Part shown: positions 25,776 through 34,365 of the stretch, one piece after another
Layout: each line of letters opens with the position of its first letter
How positions within the stretch are numbered: position 1 is the stretch's first letter
NCBI GenBank assembly: GCA_020628865.1
Contig: JAHDEJ010000016.1
Span: forward strand, 34,903-98,902
Source: Acidimicrobiales bacterium
Lineage (GTDB): Bacteria; Actinomycetota; Acidimicrobiia; Acidimicrobiales; SHLQ01
Direction: 5' to 3'
DNA length: 64,000 bases
Made by a program: the position numbers and the translations under genes
The notes under the pieces: generated by a model
Databases searched by the model: none
The model's input: the letters and a program-made list of their open reading frames with translations, nothing else
Told to the model about the DNA's origin: nothing

Positions 25776-27982
25776 GATGCGCTCCAATCGGAGTTCTCGG
25801 TGTCGGTGAGGCCGCGGTCGACGCCACCCATGAAGGCGACGAGCGAACCGAAGCCGCTGGCTTCTTCAGCGGGTTCTGGTGCCGGAGACTCGGCGACCGG
25901 GACGAGCGGCGCAACGGGTTCGGCCATCATCTCGGACCACGCCTGCTGGGGAGCTCGGGTGGGGAGGCCAGCGGTTGCGCCCGGCGTGGGCGCGCCGGAC
26001 GCAACCGGGACTGGCGGGGGTGCCGGCAGCACCGCAGCCGGCGGGGCGGCGATGACCGTCGGTGCGGGTGCCGCCGGCAGAAGGGGTTGCGTGGGCGGTG
26101 TCGGCGGGGCGGGTGGAGGCGTCAGCGGCGCAACGGGAGCCGCGGCGATCGCCGGTGCCTCGTCGTCGGCGTGCGCCGTCGGCTCGGGAACGATCTCGTC
26201 TGTTTCCGGCTCGATCACGAGTTCGCCGGGGATCAGGACGTGCGCAGTTGTACCGGCGCCCGGTTCGCTGTCGAGGACGACTCGCAGATCGTGGCGGTCG
26301 GCCAGCCGACCGACCACGAAGAGGCCGAGAAGTCGGGAGGGGGCTTCGTCCAGCCGTGGCGGGGTCGAGATCCGCTCGTTGTGAAGGGCGAGATCGGTGC
26401 TGCCGATGCCGATGCCGTGGTCGGTGATCTGCACCATGAGGCCTTCTCGCATCCGGTAGGAGCTGAGCTCGACCGAGCTCTCGGGGTCGGAGAAGTTCGT
26501 GGCGTTCTCGACGAGTTCGGCCAGGAGGTGGGTGATGTCCGCCACGATTGCGCCGGGCAGCGACACGTCGGGAAGGTCGAAGACGTCGACTCGATCGTGA
26601 CCTTCGACCTCGGCAAGCGCCGAGCGGACGGTCCGCTCGAGCGACACCGGCTTGCTCCACTGACGGGGCGTCTGGTTGCCGGCGAGCACGAGGAGACTCT
26701 CCGCGTTGCGCCGCATTCGGGTGGCGAGTGCATCGAGCTGGTAGAGGTTGGCGAGGACCTCGGGATCCTGTTCGTTCTTCTCGAGGTCGCTCAGCATGGC
26801 GATCATGCGGTGGTTGAGCTGCTGGTTCCGTCGGCCGAAGTTCACGAACATCTCGGCGAAGTTGCGACGGCTCTGGGCCTGCTCGGTTGCGAGCACGACC
26901 GCAGTGCCCTGCACCTCGTTGAAGGCGTCGACAAGTGCGCCGACCTCATCATCGGAGTACTTCGGGATCTCGGGAAGCGGTGGGATCTCGTCGCTGGCGC
27001 CGAGCGATCGCAGGTGCTGCACGACCTTCGGGAGTCGAACGTTGGCGACCCGATCGGCTTCGTCGATGAGCCCGTCGAGCGGTCGCAGGATGGACCGTCC
27101 GGTAACGAACAACAGAGCAGCGAGGAGCACGCCGGCCACAGCGGCGAGCAGGAGGAAGAGCGATCGGGCTTCGACGATTGCATCGTTGCGATCGACGAGC
27201 CCGTTCAGGACGGTGTCGTCTGCGGCGTTGATGGCGTCGGCCCATGCCACCCGGGTCATCCCGAGCGTCGCCAGCACCTGAGCGCCGTCGAGTTCTTCGG
27301 CGGTGCCCCGACCGAGGTCTTCGATGGCGAGCGCACGGAGTTCGTTGAGCTCGAGCTGGGCGGCGCTGGTGAGCGCGTCGCCGAAGACGTCGCCCTCACC
27401 GAAGGTCTGGTTGGCGGATGCGGCGAGCATCGTCTCGGCGACGGCGAAGTCGGACACGATCTGCGGCGCGGTTTCACCGGCCGGCACCTCAAGCGTCTCG
27501 AACCAGGCCCGTTCCTGCAGCACCAGTCCCCACGAGGCGGAGCGGGTGGAGAGCGAGGCTGTCGCGCCTTCGGCGTCGAAGTTGTCGATGGGCTGCGCGT
27601 CCTCGGCCACGAGGAGGGCTTGGAGGGCGGCATCCCACTGTGCGGTGTCGCCCGATCGAGCCTGCTCGACTCGGTCGGCGATCCCTGCGGCATCTGCGGA
27701 GATGCTGGTGAACCGCTCGGCGGCCTGCAGCGCAACCATGGCGCTGTCGGTCTGTTCCTGCAGCTCGGCCGAGTCGCTACCGGGGATCGAGCCGGCGGGC
27801 AGGCGCTCTGCGCCGATGGCGAGCGCCAGGTCGTTGATGGCCGAGCTCATCGTTGCGGACGCCACAGCGTCCTCGATGACTTCGGCGTCCACGCTTTGCG
27901 AACGGAACCCCAGCACTGCGGTGAACGCAAGGGCGGCGATCGGCACCGCGAACAGAATGATCAGCTTCTTTTTGATGGTCAT
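25772..27982 (-). CDS. conservon sensor kinase-like protein (CvnA-type)
   Basis: The 736-residue membrane protein has helices at about 8-26 and 274-296 bracketing an extracytoplasmic helical sensor region (NIT-like), then a HAMP-like linker, a dimerisation helix pair (about 370-435) and a GHKL ATPase domain: N box HLLAELVENATNF (485-497), DHGIGIG (521-527) and a late glycine-rich loop. The C-terminus (about 600-736) is a proline/alanine-rich tail. At the conserved helix where conservon kinases usually read LDHLATR, this protein has LDALATR (A418), so the expected phosphoacceptor histidine is missing. First gene of the cvnABCD cluster. Confidence 0.9.
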   Translation of the reverse strand: MTIKKKLIILFAVPIAALAFTAVLGFRSQSVDAEVIEDAVASATMSSAINDLALAIGAERLPAGSIPGSDSAELQEQTDSAMVALQAAERFTSISADAAGIADRVEQARSGDTAQWDAALQALLVAEDAQPIDNFDAEGATASLSTRSASWGLVLQERAWFETLEVPAGETAPQIVSDFAVAETMLAASANQTFGEGDVFGDALTSAAQLELNELRALAIEDLGRGTAEELDGAQVLATLGMTRVAWADAINAADDTVLNGLVDRNDAIVEARSLFLLLAAVAGVLLAALLFVTGRSILRPLDGLIDEADRVANVRLPKVVQHLRSLGASDEIPPLPEIPKYSDDEVGALVDAFNEVQGTAVVLATEQAQSRRNFAEMFVNFGRRNQQLNHRMIAMLSDLEKNEQDPEVLANLYQLDALATRMRRNAESLLVLAGNQTPRQWSKPVSLERTVRSALAEVEGHDRVDVFDLPDVSLPGAIVADITHLLAELVENATNFSDPESSVELSSYRMREGLMVQITDHGIGIGSTDLALHNERISTPPRLDEAPSRLLGLFVVGRLADRHDLRVVLDSEPGAGTTAHVLIPGELVIEPETDEIVPEPTAHADDEAPAIAAAPVAPLTPPPAPPTPPTQPLLPAAPAPTVIAAPPAAVLPAPPPVPVASGAPTPGATAGLPTRAPQQAWSEMMAEPVAPLVPVAESPAPEPAEEASGFGSLVAFMGGVDRGLTDTENSDWSAS

Positions 27983-28025
27983 GCGACTCTCCGGACGGCG
28001 ACAGGTTCTTGGGTGTTCATCGTTC

Positions 28026-28355
28026 TCACATTCGATCCAGGATCTCGGACCGCTTGCGGTCGTAGTCGGCCTTGGAGATCAGGCCGTCGGCGTGCATGTC
28101 GGCAAGCTCCTCGAGTGCCGCTCGCACATCGCTGGTGCCTCCCCCGACGGGTCGGCCCGGGTGGCGGGGACCGCCACCTCCCGGCGCGCCGGGCGTCCGG
28201 CCGCCGCCTCTGCCGTTGACCGGCTGGCCCCGGTACATCATCTGACTCGGCTGGGAGTCGCGCCGGCGGCTGCCTCGGCGAGGAGCGTCCTCCGTTTGGG
28301 CGTCGATGGCCCGACGCAGCAGCTCGATGTCCTCTTGTCGTTTGTTCCCGCTCAT
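28026..28355 (-). CDS. SHOCT-domain small protein
   Basis: The 109-residue protein has a basic, glycine/proline-rich middle and a C-terminal SHOCT domain: LEELADMHADGLISKADYD followed by KRSEILDRM. SHOCT domains are short oligomerisation modules. It lies 37 nt downstream of the ammonium transporter and 43 nt upstream of the conservon kinase, all on the same strand, so it may be cotranscribed with either. Its specific role is unknown. Confidence 0.85.
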   Translation of the reverse strand: MSGNKRQEDIELLRRAIDAQTEDAPRRGSRRRDSQPSQMMYRGQPVNGRGGGRTPGAPGGGGPRHPGRPVGGGTSDVRAALEELADMHADGLISKADYDRKRSEILDRM

Positions 28356-28392
28356 CTTCGTGTCCTTCGTTCGATCCAGCTGCGATGGCGGC

Positions 28393-29781
28393 TCAGACGA
28401 CTTCGTCGTACCAGGCGTCGATCTCTTCGGAATCGAAGAGTTCTTCGGCGTATTCGACGTAGTCGTCGTTGTAGGCCGGGGTTGCGTGCTCGGCGAGGTC
28501 GAGGCCGACCATCTCGTGCTCGGCAGAGACTCGGAGCCAACCGATTTCCTTCAACACGAGGAAGAGGCCGACCGAGGCGAGTGCGACGAACGACCAGACG
28601 GCGACGACGCCGATGGCCTGGGTGACGAGCAGGTCGACGCCGCCGTAGAGAAGGCCGGCGGGTCCACCGCCGCCGACGACGGCGTCCGGGTCGGCGAAGA
28701 TGCCGACGGCGAGCGTGCCCCAACCGCCGCAGAAGAGGTGGACGGGGATGGCGCCGACGGGATCATCGACACCGAAGCGGTCGAGGAGGAGCACGCCGTT
28801 GGTGGCGATCACGCCGGCGATGAAGGCGACGATCATGGCCCCGAACATGTTGAGGTTGAGTGCACCGGCGGTGACGGAGACGAGGCCGCCGAGGAGGCCG
28901 TTGCCGATCAGCGTGACGTCCGGCGTCTTGACGGTCAGCCAGCTGGCGACGATGCCGCCGAGGCCGCCGAATGCGGCGCCCATGGCCGTGACGAGTGCGA
29001 TGGATCCGATCTGCACGTCGGCAGAGAGCAGCGAGCCGGCGTTGAAGCCGAACCAGCAGATGAGGAGGATGAACACACCGAGCACGGCGAGCGGCACGTT
29101 GTGGCCCGGGATGGGAAGCGCCCGACCGTTCTCGTCGAAGCGTCCGATGCGGGGGCCGAGAACGATGGCGCCGACGAGTGCAGCCATGCCGCCGACGGCG
29201 TGCACGACGGTGCTGCCGGCGAGGTCGATGAAGCCGCGCTCGGCGAGCCAGCCGGCCGGGTTCCAGACCCAGCCGACGACGATCGGGTAGATGATGGCGC
29301 TCAACACGGCGGAGTAGGCGAAGTAGGCCCGGAACTGGACACGTTCGGCGAGCGCACCGGAGACGATGGTGGCGGTTGCGGCGGCGAACGCCATGTTGAA
29401 GAGGAAGTGGACGGGCATGACCAGGGTGTCGGAGACAGGCGCCGCTGCGTCCGGGCCGGACCAGAGCCAACGGAAGCCGAGGTAGGTGGCGCCGCTGAAG
29501 GCCAGGTGGTATCCGACGAGGGCGAAGCCGGTGGCGCCGACCACGAAGTCGAGCAGGTTCTTCAGCATCATGTGGGCGGCGTTCTTGGCCCGTGTAAGGC
29601 CTGCTTCCACCATGGCGAAGCCGGCCTGCATGAAGATGACGAAGATGGCGCAGACCAGGATGAAGACGTTGTCGAGGACCACATTCGGGTCGCTGGTGTC
29701 GACCGTTTGTGCTCCGGCCGGCGCCATCCAGAGTCCGGTGGCAGCGATCACTGCCAGCGCTGTTCGCGTCTTTCGTCCCAT
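28393..29781 (-). CDS. amt: ammonium transporter
   Basis: The 462-residue protein belongs to the Amt/Rh family and conducts ammonium/ammonia across the inner membrane. A signal-like first helix is followed by about 11 membrane helices. Pore-lining features include DLAGSTVVHAVGG (first pore histidine) and PVHLFCGGWGTLAVG (second pore histidine). The C-terminal cytoplasmic tail (about 415-462) is acidic and lengthened. No glnK/PII gene adjoins it here. A perfect 17-bp palindrome lies 28 nt upstream of the start. Confidence 0.95.
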   Translation of the reverse strand: MGRKTRTALAVIAATGLWMAPAGAQTVDTSDPNVVLDNVFILVCAIFVIFMQAGFAMVEAGLTRAKNAAHMMLKNLLDFVVGATGFALVGYHLAFSGATYLGFRWLWSGPDAAAPVSDTLVMPVHFLFNMAFAAATATIVSGALAERVQFRAYFAYSAVLSAIIYPIVVGWVWNPAGWLAERGFIDLAGSTVVHAVGGMAALVGAIVLGPRIGRFDENGRALPIPGHNVPLAVLGVFILLICWFGFNAGSLLSADVQIGSIALVTAMGAAFGGLGGIVASWLTVKTPDVTLIGNGLLGGLVSVTAGALNLNMFGAMIVAFIAGVIATNGVLLLDRFGVDDPVGAIPVHLFCGGWGTLAVGIFADPDAVVGGGGPAGLLYGGVDLLVTQAIGVVAVWSFVALASVGLFLVLKEIGWLRVSAEHEMVGLDLAEHATPAYNDDYVEYAEELFDSEEIDAWYDEVV

Positions 29782-29808
29782 GTCCCGCTCCTGCGAAATT
29801 CGTGCATC

Positions 29809-29825
29809 CTGCTGACGCTCAGCAG
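29809..29825. promoter_or_regulatory. perfect palindrome upstream of amt, possible operator
   Basis: CTGCTGA-CGC-TCAGCAG is a perfect inverted repeat 28-44 nt upstream of the amt start, within the 221-nt gap between amt and the cobalamin operon. Position fits a repressor or activator site, or a 5' leader hairpin. No match to a known nitrogen-regulator site was recognised. Confidence 0.4.
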
Positions 29826-30002
29826 AACCAAACGAGTTGTCGTCTGAGGGTGTCGGAGTCCGAATGGGCCGGATGAAGTCTTTTCCTGTATCGCTCGAAC
29901 CAATTCTGATGACAACTGTGTGTCGAACCGGTCGCGAACATGTCGCGATGGGGTCTGGAGCCCATCGCGGCGCGCTCGCTGGGAGGCGGCCGCATCCGGC
30001 CG

Positions 30003-30887
30003 CTACGAACGCGCCGGGATTGCGTCGAGGACCTTCGAGAGAAGTTCAGGCCTGGGCACGGCGATCCGAACGGCGTCCGGATGCCCGAAGCTCGCACCGG
30101 AACGGAGCAGGATGCCCTCGGCGAACATGGCGTCCCGCAGACCGGGTGCATCGGGGATCCAGAGGTAGTTCGCGGCGGCCGGAGCCGGCGGCCATCCTCG
30201 TTCGGCGAGTGTCTCTGCGAGTTGGTTCCGAAGCTCGGCGATTCCACTGCTCCACGCTTCGAGGTCGGCGGTGTCGAGCAGGTCGGGAATCGATGCACAG
30301 GCGAGTCCGCTGACCGACCATCGTGGGCGTCGCGCCCGGATCCGTTCGGCGTGTTCGGCATCCGGTGCGATCACGTGACCCATTCGAACCCCGGGGCAGG
30401 CGAACACCTTGGTGAGCGATCCGAGCAGCCACACCCCGGCGTCACCTCGGCTCCATCGACCGGTGGCCAGCGGGTAGAAGGCCTCGTCGCGGACGAGCGC
30501 GTCGTCGTCGGTTGGGGCGAGGGCTCCGGTCGGGTTGTTCGGGTCGGAGCACCATCTCCCCGCGGCCGGATCGAGGTCGAGGTGGCGTTCGTAGAGGGAG
30601 AACTCCGGTCCGCTCACCGATCCCCGGCCGAGCTCCGCGGCAACGAGCGCGATTGCCTCCGATCCTCCGTTGGTGAGGACGAGCCGACTCGGGTCGACCT
30701 GAAGGACGTCGGCGAGTGCGGCCGTGGCTCGGGTGTCGTCGGGATAGTCGCCGATCGTGTCGAGGTGACGGATGAAGATCGGGGTGGGGTCGGGGGCGAG
30801 CGGGTTGAGGCTCGCCGACAGGTCCAGGTCGACACCGACCAGGTGGCCGCGTCCGCCGTGGGCGCCTGGTGGCGGTGGTCCGGTCAT
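30003..30887 (-). CDS. PLP aminotransferase-like protein of cobalamin synthesis (CobD/CobC-like)
   Basis: The 294-residue protein resembles L-threonine-O-3-phosphate decarboxylase/histidinol-phosphate aminotransferase-like enzymes: LDLSASLNPLAPDP near the N-terminus, NGGSEAIALVA, DPNNPTGAL and a PLP lysine in LLGSLTKVFACPGVRMGH. In cobalamin synthesis this activity makes the aminopropanol linker. It is somewhat shorter than typical members (about 330-360). Its start overlaps cbiB by 4 nt (ATGA). Function is inferred mainly from context. Confidence 0.85.
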   Translation of the reverse strand: MTGPPPPGAHGGRGHLVGVDLDLSASLNPLAPDPTPIFIRHLDTIGDYPDDTRATAALADVLQVDPSRLVLTNGGSEAIALVAAELGRGSVSGPEFSLYERHLDLDPAAGRWCSDPNNPTGALAPTDDDALVRDEAFYPLATGRWSRGDAGVWLLGSLTKVFACPGVRMGHVIAPDAEHAERIRARRPRWSVSGLACASIPDLLDTADLEAWSSGIAELRNQLAETLAERGWPPAPAAANYLWIPDAPGLRDAMFAEGILLRSGASFGHPDAVRIAVPRPELLSKVLDAIPARS

Positions 30888-31798
30888 GTCGTGTCCTTTC
30901 GTCGTTGGCAGAGGCCGGCGATGAGCGCCGCAGCGAGCACGACGGCTTGGGCGCGATCACACGCCTTGCGGGCTTGCGGGATCGATTCACCGGTGGGCCG
31001 CGGCCCCTGACCGAGACGGGGTCGGTGTTCGACGCGATCCCCGTATCGAAGCGTGCCGCCGAGTTCGATTCCGAGTGCGCCGGCCACGGCCGACTCGGCG
31101 ACGCCTGCGTTGGGTGAGGGGTGGGCGGGGCTGTCCTCGCGGACGGCACGGATGATCTGGCTTCGTCCGGCCGGATGGGCGATGAGTATCGCGGCGGCGA
31201 AGAGCCGGGCGGGCACCCAGTTCGCGATGTCATCGAGCCGAGCGCTGGCCCAACCGAAGGACTCGTAGCGTTCGCTTCGGTGACCGACCATGGCGTCCAT
31301 CGTGTTGATGGCACGGTAGGCGAGCGCTCCTGGTGCGCCGGCGACGACACCCCAGAAGAGTGGGGCGACCACGGCGTCCACCGAGTTCTCGGCAAGCGAT
31401 TCGACAACGGCGGCCGCAACGCCCGCTTCATCGAGCTCGCTCGGGTCGCGACCCACCAACGAGGGAAGTGCATGCCGCGCTGCGGGAAGGTCTCCGGCGA
31501 GGAGGTGAGCGCCGATGCTGCCGCCGGTCTCTCCGAGCTGGCGGGCGGCGACAGCGACCGTGAGTGCGAGCGTGGTCGATCGGACGACGCGGCCGGCACC
31601 AAGTCCGATTGCCATTCCGGTGGCGGTGTAGAGGACGCCGCGCGAGCGTTGGTCCTTCCAGATTCGCTGCTCGACCGCGGTCATGGTCGAGCCGAACCAG
31701 GCGACGGGGTGCCAGCGGTTCGGCGGTTCGGGAATGAGACGGTCGAGTGCAGACGCTGCGCAGGCGGCGACGGCTCGACTGGTGAGGGTGGCGGTCAT
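30884..31798 (-). CDS. cbiB: adenosylcobinamide-phosphate synthase (CbiB/CobD)
   Basis: The 304-residue membrane protein attaches aminopropanol (phosphate) to adenosylcobyric acid. Family signatures are ALDRLIPEPPNRWHPVAWFG near the N-terminus, SLAENSVDAVVAPLFWG and YRAINTMDAMVGHRSERY. Several membrane helices are present. It overlaps cbiZ at its start by 4 nt and the CobD-like gene at its end by 4 nt, consistent with one polycistronic mRNA. Confidence 0.94.
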   Translation of the reverse strand: MTATLTSRAVAACAASALDRLIPEPPNRWHPVAWFGSTMTAVEQRIWKDQRSRGVLYTATGMAIGLGAGRVVRSTTLALTVAVAARQLGETGGSIGAHLLAGDLPAARHALPSLVGRDPSELDEAGVAAAVVESLAENSVDAVVAPLFWGVVAGAPGALAYRAINTMDAMVGHRSERYESFGWASARLDDIANWVPARLFAAAILIAHPAGRSQIIRAVREDSPAHPSPNAGVAESAVAGALGIELGGTLRYGDRVEHRPRLGQGPRPTGESIPQARKACDRAQAVVLAAALIAGLCQRRKDTT

Positions 31799-32427
31799 CG
31801 TTGGTTTGCGCCGGCACTCTGGTGGACGGCGGCGTGCGTGGCGATGGCCAGCGACGAGCCGAGCGGTGACCGTGGCCCGCCGAACACTTCAGGTTCGGTT
31901 CCGTCGTCCGGCCAGCAAACGACCACGGCGTCGCTTGCGGTTCCGGTTCCGGGGATGCCCAGGTCGAACAGTGCCTGCGTCTTCGCTTCGGTCATCGTGA
32001 TCACGGCGTTGACGGCTGCGGCCGGCGTGAGCGGCGTGGGCAGCTGGGCCACGATGTTGATCGTGCCGGGCTGCCAGTCGGTCCAGCCTCCACCTTCGTC
32101 GGCGGCCCACGTCGGCTTGGTGACTCCAGAGGTGGCGTCGACGACGACGTCTCGATGGCCGCTGCGGGCCCGGCGCTCCAGTGGGGTCGCCGTGAAGAGC
32201 GTGACGCCGTCGCCTTCGAGGTCCAGAGCCGAGGCGACCTCTTGCGCATGTACGGCGAGGTCGATGCGGTCGTACTTCAGTGGAACTCGGACGTTGGTGA
32301 CCCAGTTGGCCCGACGGGCGCCACCTCCGACGGCGGCGGAGGACAGGACCGCCATCGGCCGGTCGAATCGCCAGCACAGCACACCGAGCTCGGCCGGCGC
32401 GGGCGTGTGGAACTCGACCTTCACCAT
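31795..32427 (-). CDS. cbiZ: adenosylcobinamide amidohydrolase (CbiZ)
   Basis: The 210-residue protein matches the CbiZ family, which removes the aminopropanol side chain of adenosylcobinamide to regenerate adenosylcobyric acid for corrinoid salvage. Signatures include LSSAAVGGGARRANWVTN, DATSGVTKPTWAADEG, GTINIV and GTGTASDAVVV. It overlaps cobQ by 7 nt. Its presence with cobQ and cbiB points to corrinoid remodelling or salvage, not only de novo synthesis. Confidence 0.9.
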   Translation of the reverse strand: MVKVEFHTPAPAELGVLCWRFDRPMAVLSSAAVGGGARRANWVTNVRVPLKYDRIDLAVHAQEVASALDLEGDGVTLFTATPLERRARSGHRDVVVDATSGVTKPTWAADEGGGWTDWQPGTINIVAQLPTPLTPAAAVNAVITMTEAKTQALFDLGIPGTGTASDAVVVCWPDDGTEPEVFGGPRSPLGSSLAIATHAAVHQSAGANQR

Positions 32428-33929
32428 CCGGGCGCGTCCTCGTGGTGGCCGGCCTGCCGGACCAGATCGTCGATCACGTCGATACCGATGGCGGCCTCGA
32501 CCCAGTCGGCGAGCTGGTCGTGCTGGTGTTCGTATCTGGCGGCGAAGGACAGGTCGGCTGGCGTGAACGAGCGGTTGTGGCGCTCGGCGAGTTCCGCGAG
32601 GTGGCCGGCACGGAAGTCGTCATCGTCGAAGAGGCCGTGGAGGCTCGTGCCGGTGACTCTCCCATCGTCGGACATGGCACCTTCGGCGGCACCGTCGACG
32701 GTGAGCCAGGGATTCCCGTCGCTGACCGGTCGGCCGAACCGAATCTGGTAGCCGGAGATGCGGCGGTGCTTCGCATCGACGCCGTCCGAACGGCGGACGA
32801 TCTTCGGTTCTTCGAACGTGGTGTGCACGGGCAGGAGGCCGAGTCCATCGACACGCCCGCGTCCGGACTCGATCGGGTCGTCGATCGTCTGCCCGAGGAT
32901 CTGGAGCCCGGCGCAGAGGCCGAGAACCGACGCCTGCGTGCTTTCGAGCGCGTGGTCGAACCCCATCGATCGCAGCCAGTCGAGGTCGGCCACCGTGGCC
33001 CGACTGCCGGGCACGATGACGAGATCGGCGTCGGTCAGTTCGCCGGGGTGCATGATCCATCGGACATCCACGTCGGGTTCGTCCAGGAGCGGGTCGACAT
33101 CGGACGGGTTGGCCATGTGGGGCAGACGGAGGACGGCCACCCGCAGGGGCGCCGACGACCGGGACGGCGCACGCCGGTGGGTGTCGAGGTCCAGGGAGTC
33201 TTCCGCTCCCAGCAGTGGTTGGTTGCCGAGGTGTGGGAGCACCCCGAGGAACCGGACGCCGGTTCGGTCCTCGAGCGCACGGATCCCGGAGTCGAGTAGC
33301 GACGGGTCGCCGCGGAACGAATTGAAGACGATGCCGCGGACGCAGGAACGGAGCCGGTCCGGCAGGAGGTCGACGCTTCCGTGGGCGGCGGCGAATGCAC
33401 CGCCCCGTTCGATGTCGACGACGAGGAGTGCCGGCAATCCGCCTGCTGCGGCCAGCGGGAGGTTCACGAGGTCGCGGTCGAGCAGGTTGATCTCGGCGGC
33501 GCCGCCTGCGCCTTCGGCGATGACGACGTCGTGGTCTCGGCGGAGCGAGGTGAGGGCGTCGAGCACGGTTCCCTTGAGCTCCGCGGCGGTCGGCCCGTAG
33601 GAGATTGCGTCGGTGGTGCCGACTTCGTCGCCCATCACCACGATGTGGCTGCGGTGGTCGGAGGAGGGCTTGAGCAGGATCGGGTTCATGCGTCGATCGA
33701 TGTCGACGCCGGCCGCTGCGGCCTGGACCGCCTGCGCCCGGCCGACCTCTCCCCCATCCGCCGTGACTGCGGCATGGTTGGACATGTTCTGTGCCTTGAA
33801 CGGTGCCACGGAGATCTGGCGGCGGGCGAAGGAACGGCAGAGCCCGGCCGTGACTGTGGACTTGCCGGCGCCGCTGGTCGACCCGACGACGACCACGCCG
33901 CCCGTCATCGGGGCCGAGGGGGAAGGCAC
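32421..33929 (-). CDS. cobQ: cobyric acid synthase
   Basis: The 502-residue enzyme amidates four carboxylates of adenosylcobyrinic a,c-diamide using glutamine and ATP. The N-terminal domain has VVGSTSGAGKSTVTAGL, PFKAQNMSNHAAVT and EGAGGAAEINLL; the C-terminal class I amidotransferase-like domain has the nucleophile in VLGLCAGLQILG and HGLFDDDDF. A GTG at 33929 is taken as start; an ATG at 33908 also gives a complete enzyme. First gene of the cobalamin operon, divergent from RidA with only 66 nt between them, too short for a cobalamin riboswitch. Confidence 0.95.
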   Translation of the reverse strand: MPSPSAPMTGGVVVVGSTSGAGKSTVTAGLCRSFARRQISVAPFKAQNMSNHAAVTADGGEVGRAQAVQAAAAGVDIDRRMNPILLKPSSDHRSHIVVMGDEVGTTDAISYGPTAAELKGTVLDALTSLRRDHDVVIAEGAGGAAEINLLDRDLVNLPLAAAGGLPALLVVDIERGGAFAAAHGSVDLLPDRLRSCVRGIVFNSFRGDPSLLDSGIRALEDRTGVRFLGVLPHLGNQPLLGAEDSLDLDTHRRAPSRSSAPLRVAVLRLPHMANPSDVDPLLDEPDVDVRWIMHPGELTDADLVIVPGSRATVADLDWLRSMGFDHALESTQASVLGLCAGLQILGQTIDDPIESGRGRVDGLGLLPVHTTFEEPKIVRRSDGVDAKHRRISGYQIRFGRPVSDGNPWLTVDGAAEGAMSDDGRVTGTSLHGLFDDDDFRAGHLAELAERHNRSFTPADLSFAARYEHQHDQLADWVEAAIGIDVIDDLVRQAGHHEDAPGW

Positions 33930-33995
33930 GGTCGGAACCTAGCTGCCGCTCGGGTGAGTGGGCCGATCGGGCGCGGACGACCTAGCGTCGGCGAC

Positions 33996-34352
33996 ATGTC
34001 AATCACCCGCATGCATGTCAGCGAACGCGCCAGCAAGATCGTGATCCACAACGGGACGGTCCACCTTTCGGGGATGGTCGCCGAGGATCCAGAGGCAGAG
34101 ATCGAGGGGCAGACGCAGTCGACGCTCGATCGCATCGATGCTGCGCTGGCCGAGGCGGGAACGGACCGGGAGCACCTGCTGTCGGCGACGATCTTCCTGC
34201 GGGACATCGACAACCACTTCCATCGGATGAACGAGGTGTGGAACGCGTGGGTGCCGGACGGACAGGCGCCCGCCCGCGCGTGCGTCGAGGCGCACATGGC
34301 GCGTTCCGCGCTGCTGGTCGAGATCTGCATCATCGCGGCGCTGCCAGACTGA
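33996..34352 (+). CDS. RidA family protein
   Basis: The 118-residue protein has the RidA/YjgF/UK114 fold: IHNGTVHLSGMVAEDP, TLDRIDAALAEAGTDREHLL and a C-terminal ARACVEAHMARSALLVEI containing the arginine used to hold the substrate carboxylate. RidA proteins hydrolyse reactive enamine/imine intermediates from PLP enzymes to keto acids plus ammonia. ATG 33996 is used; an internal ATG five codons on is possible. Convergent with the NUDIX gene (13-nt gap). Confidence 0.9.
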   Translation: MSITRMHVSERASKIVIHNGTVHLSGMVAEDPEAEIEGQTQSTLDRIDAALAEAGTDREHLLSATIFLRDIDNHFHRMNEVWNAWVPDGQAPARACVEAHMARSALLVEICIIAALPD

Positions 34353-34365
34353 CGCTGCGGCTCCG

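Noticed and set aside
33930..33995. Cobalamin riboswitch upstream of cobQ
   Set aside because: Only 66 nt separate cobQ from the divergent ridA gene, too short for a B12 riboswitch, and no B12-box-like sequence was seen.
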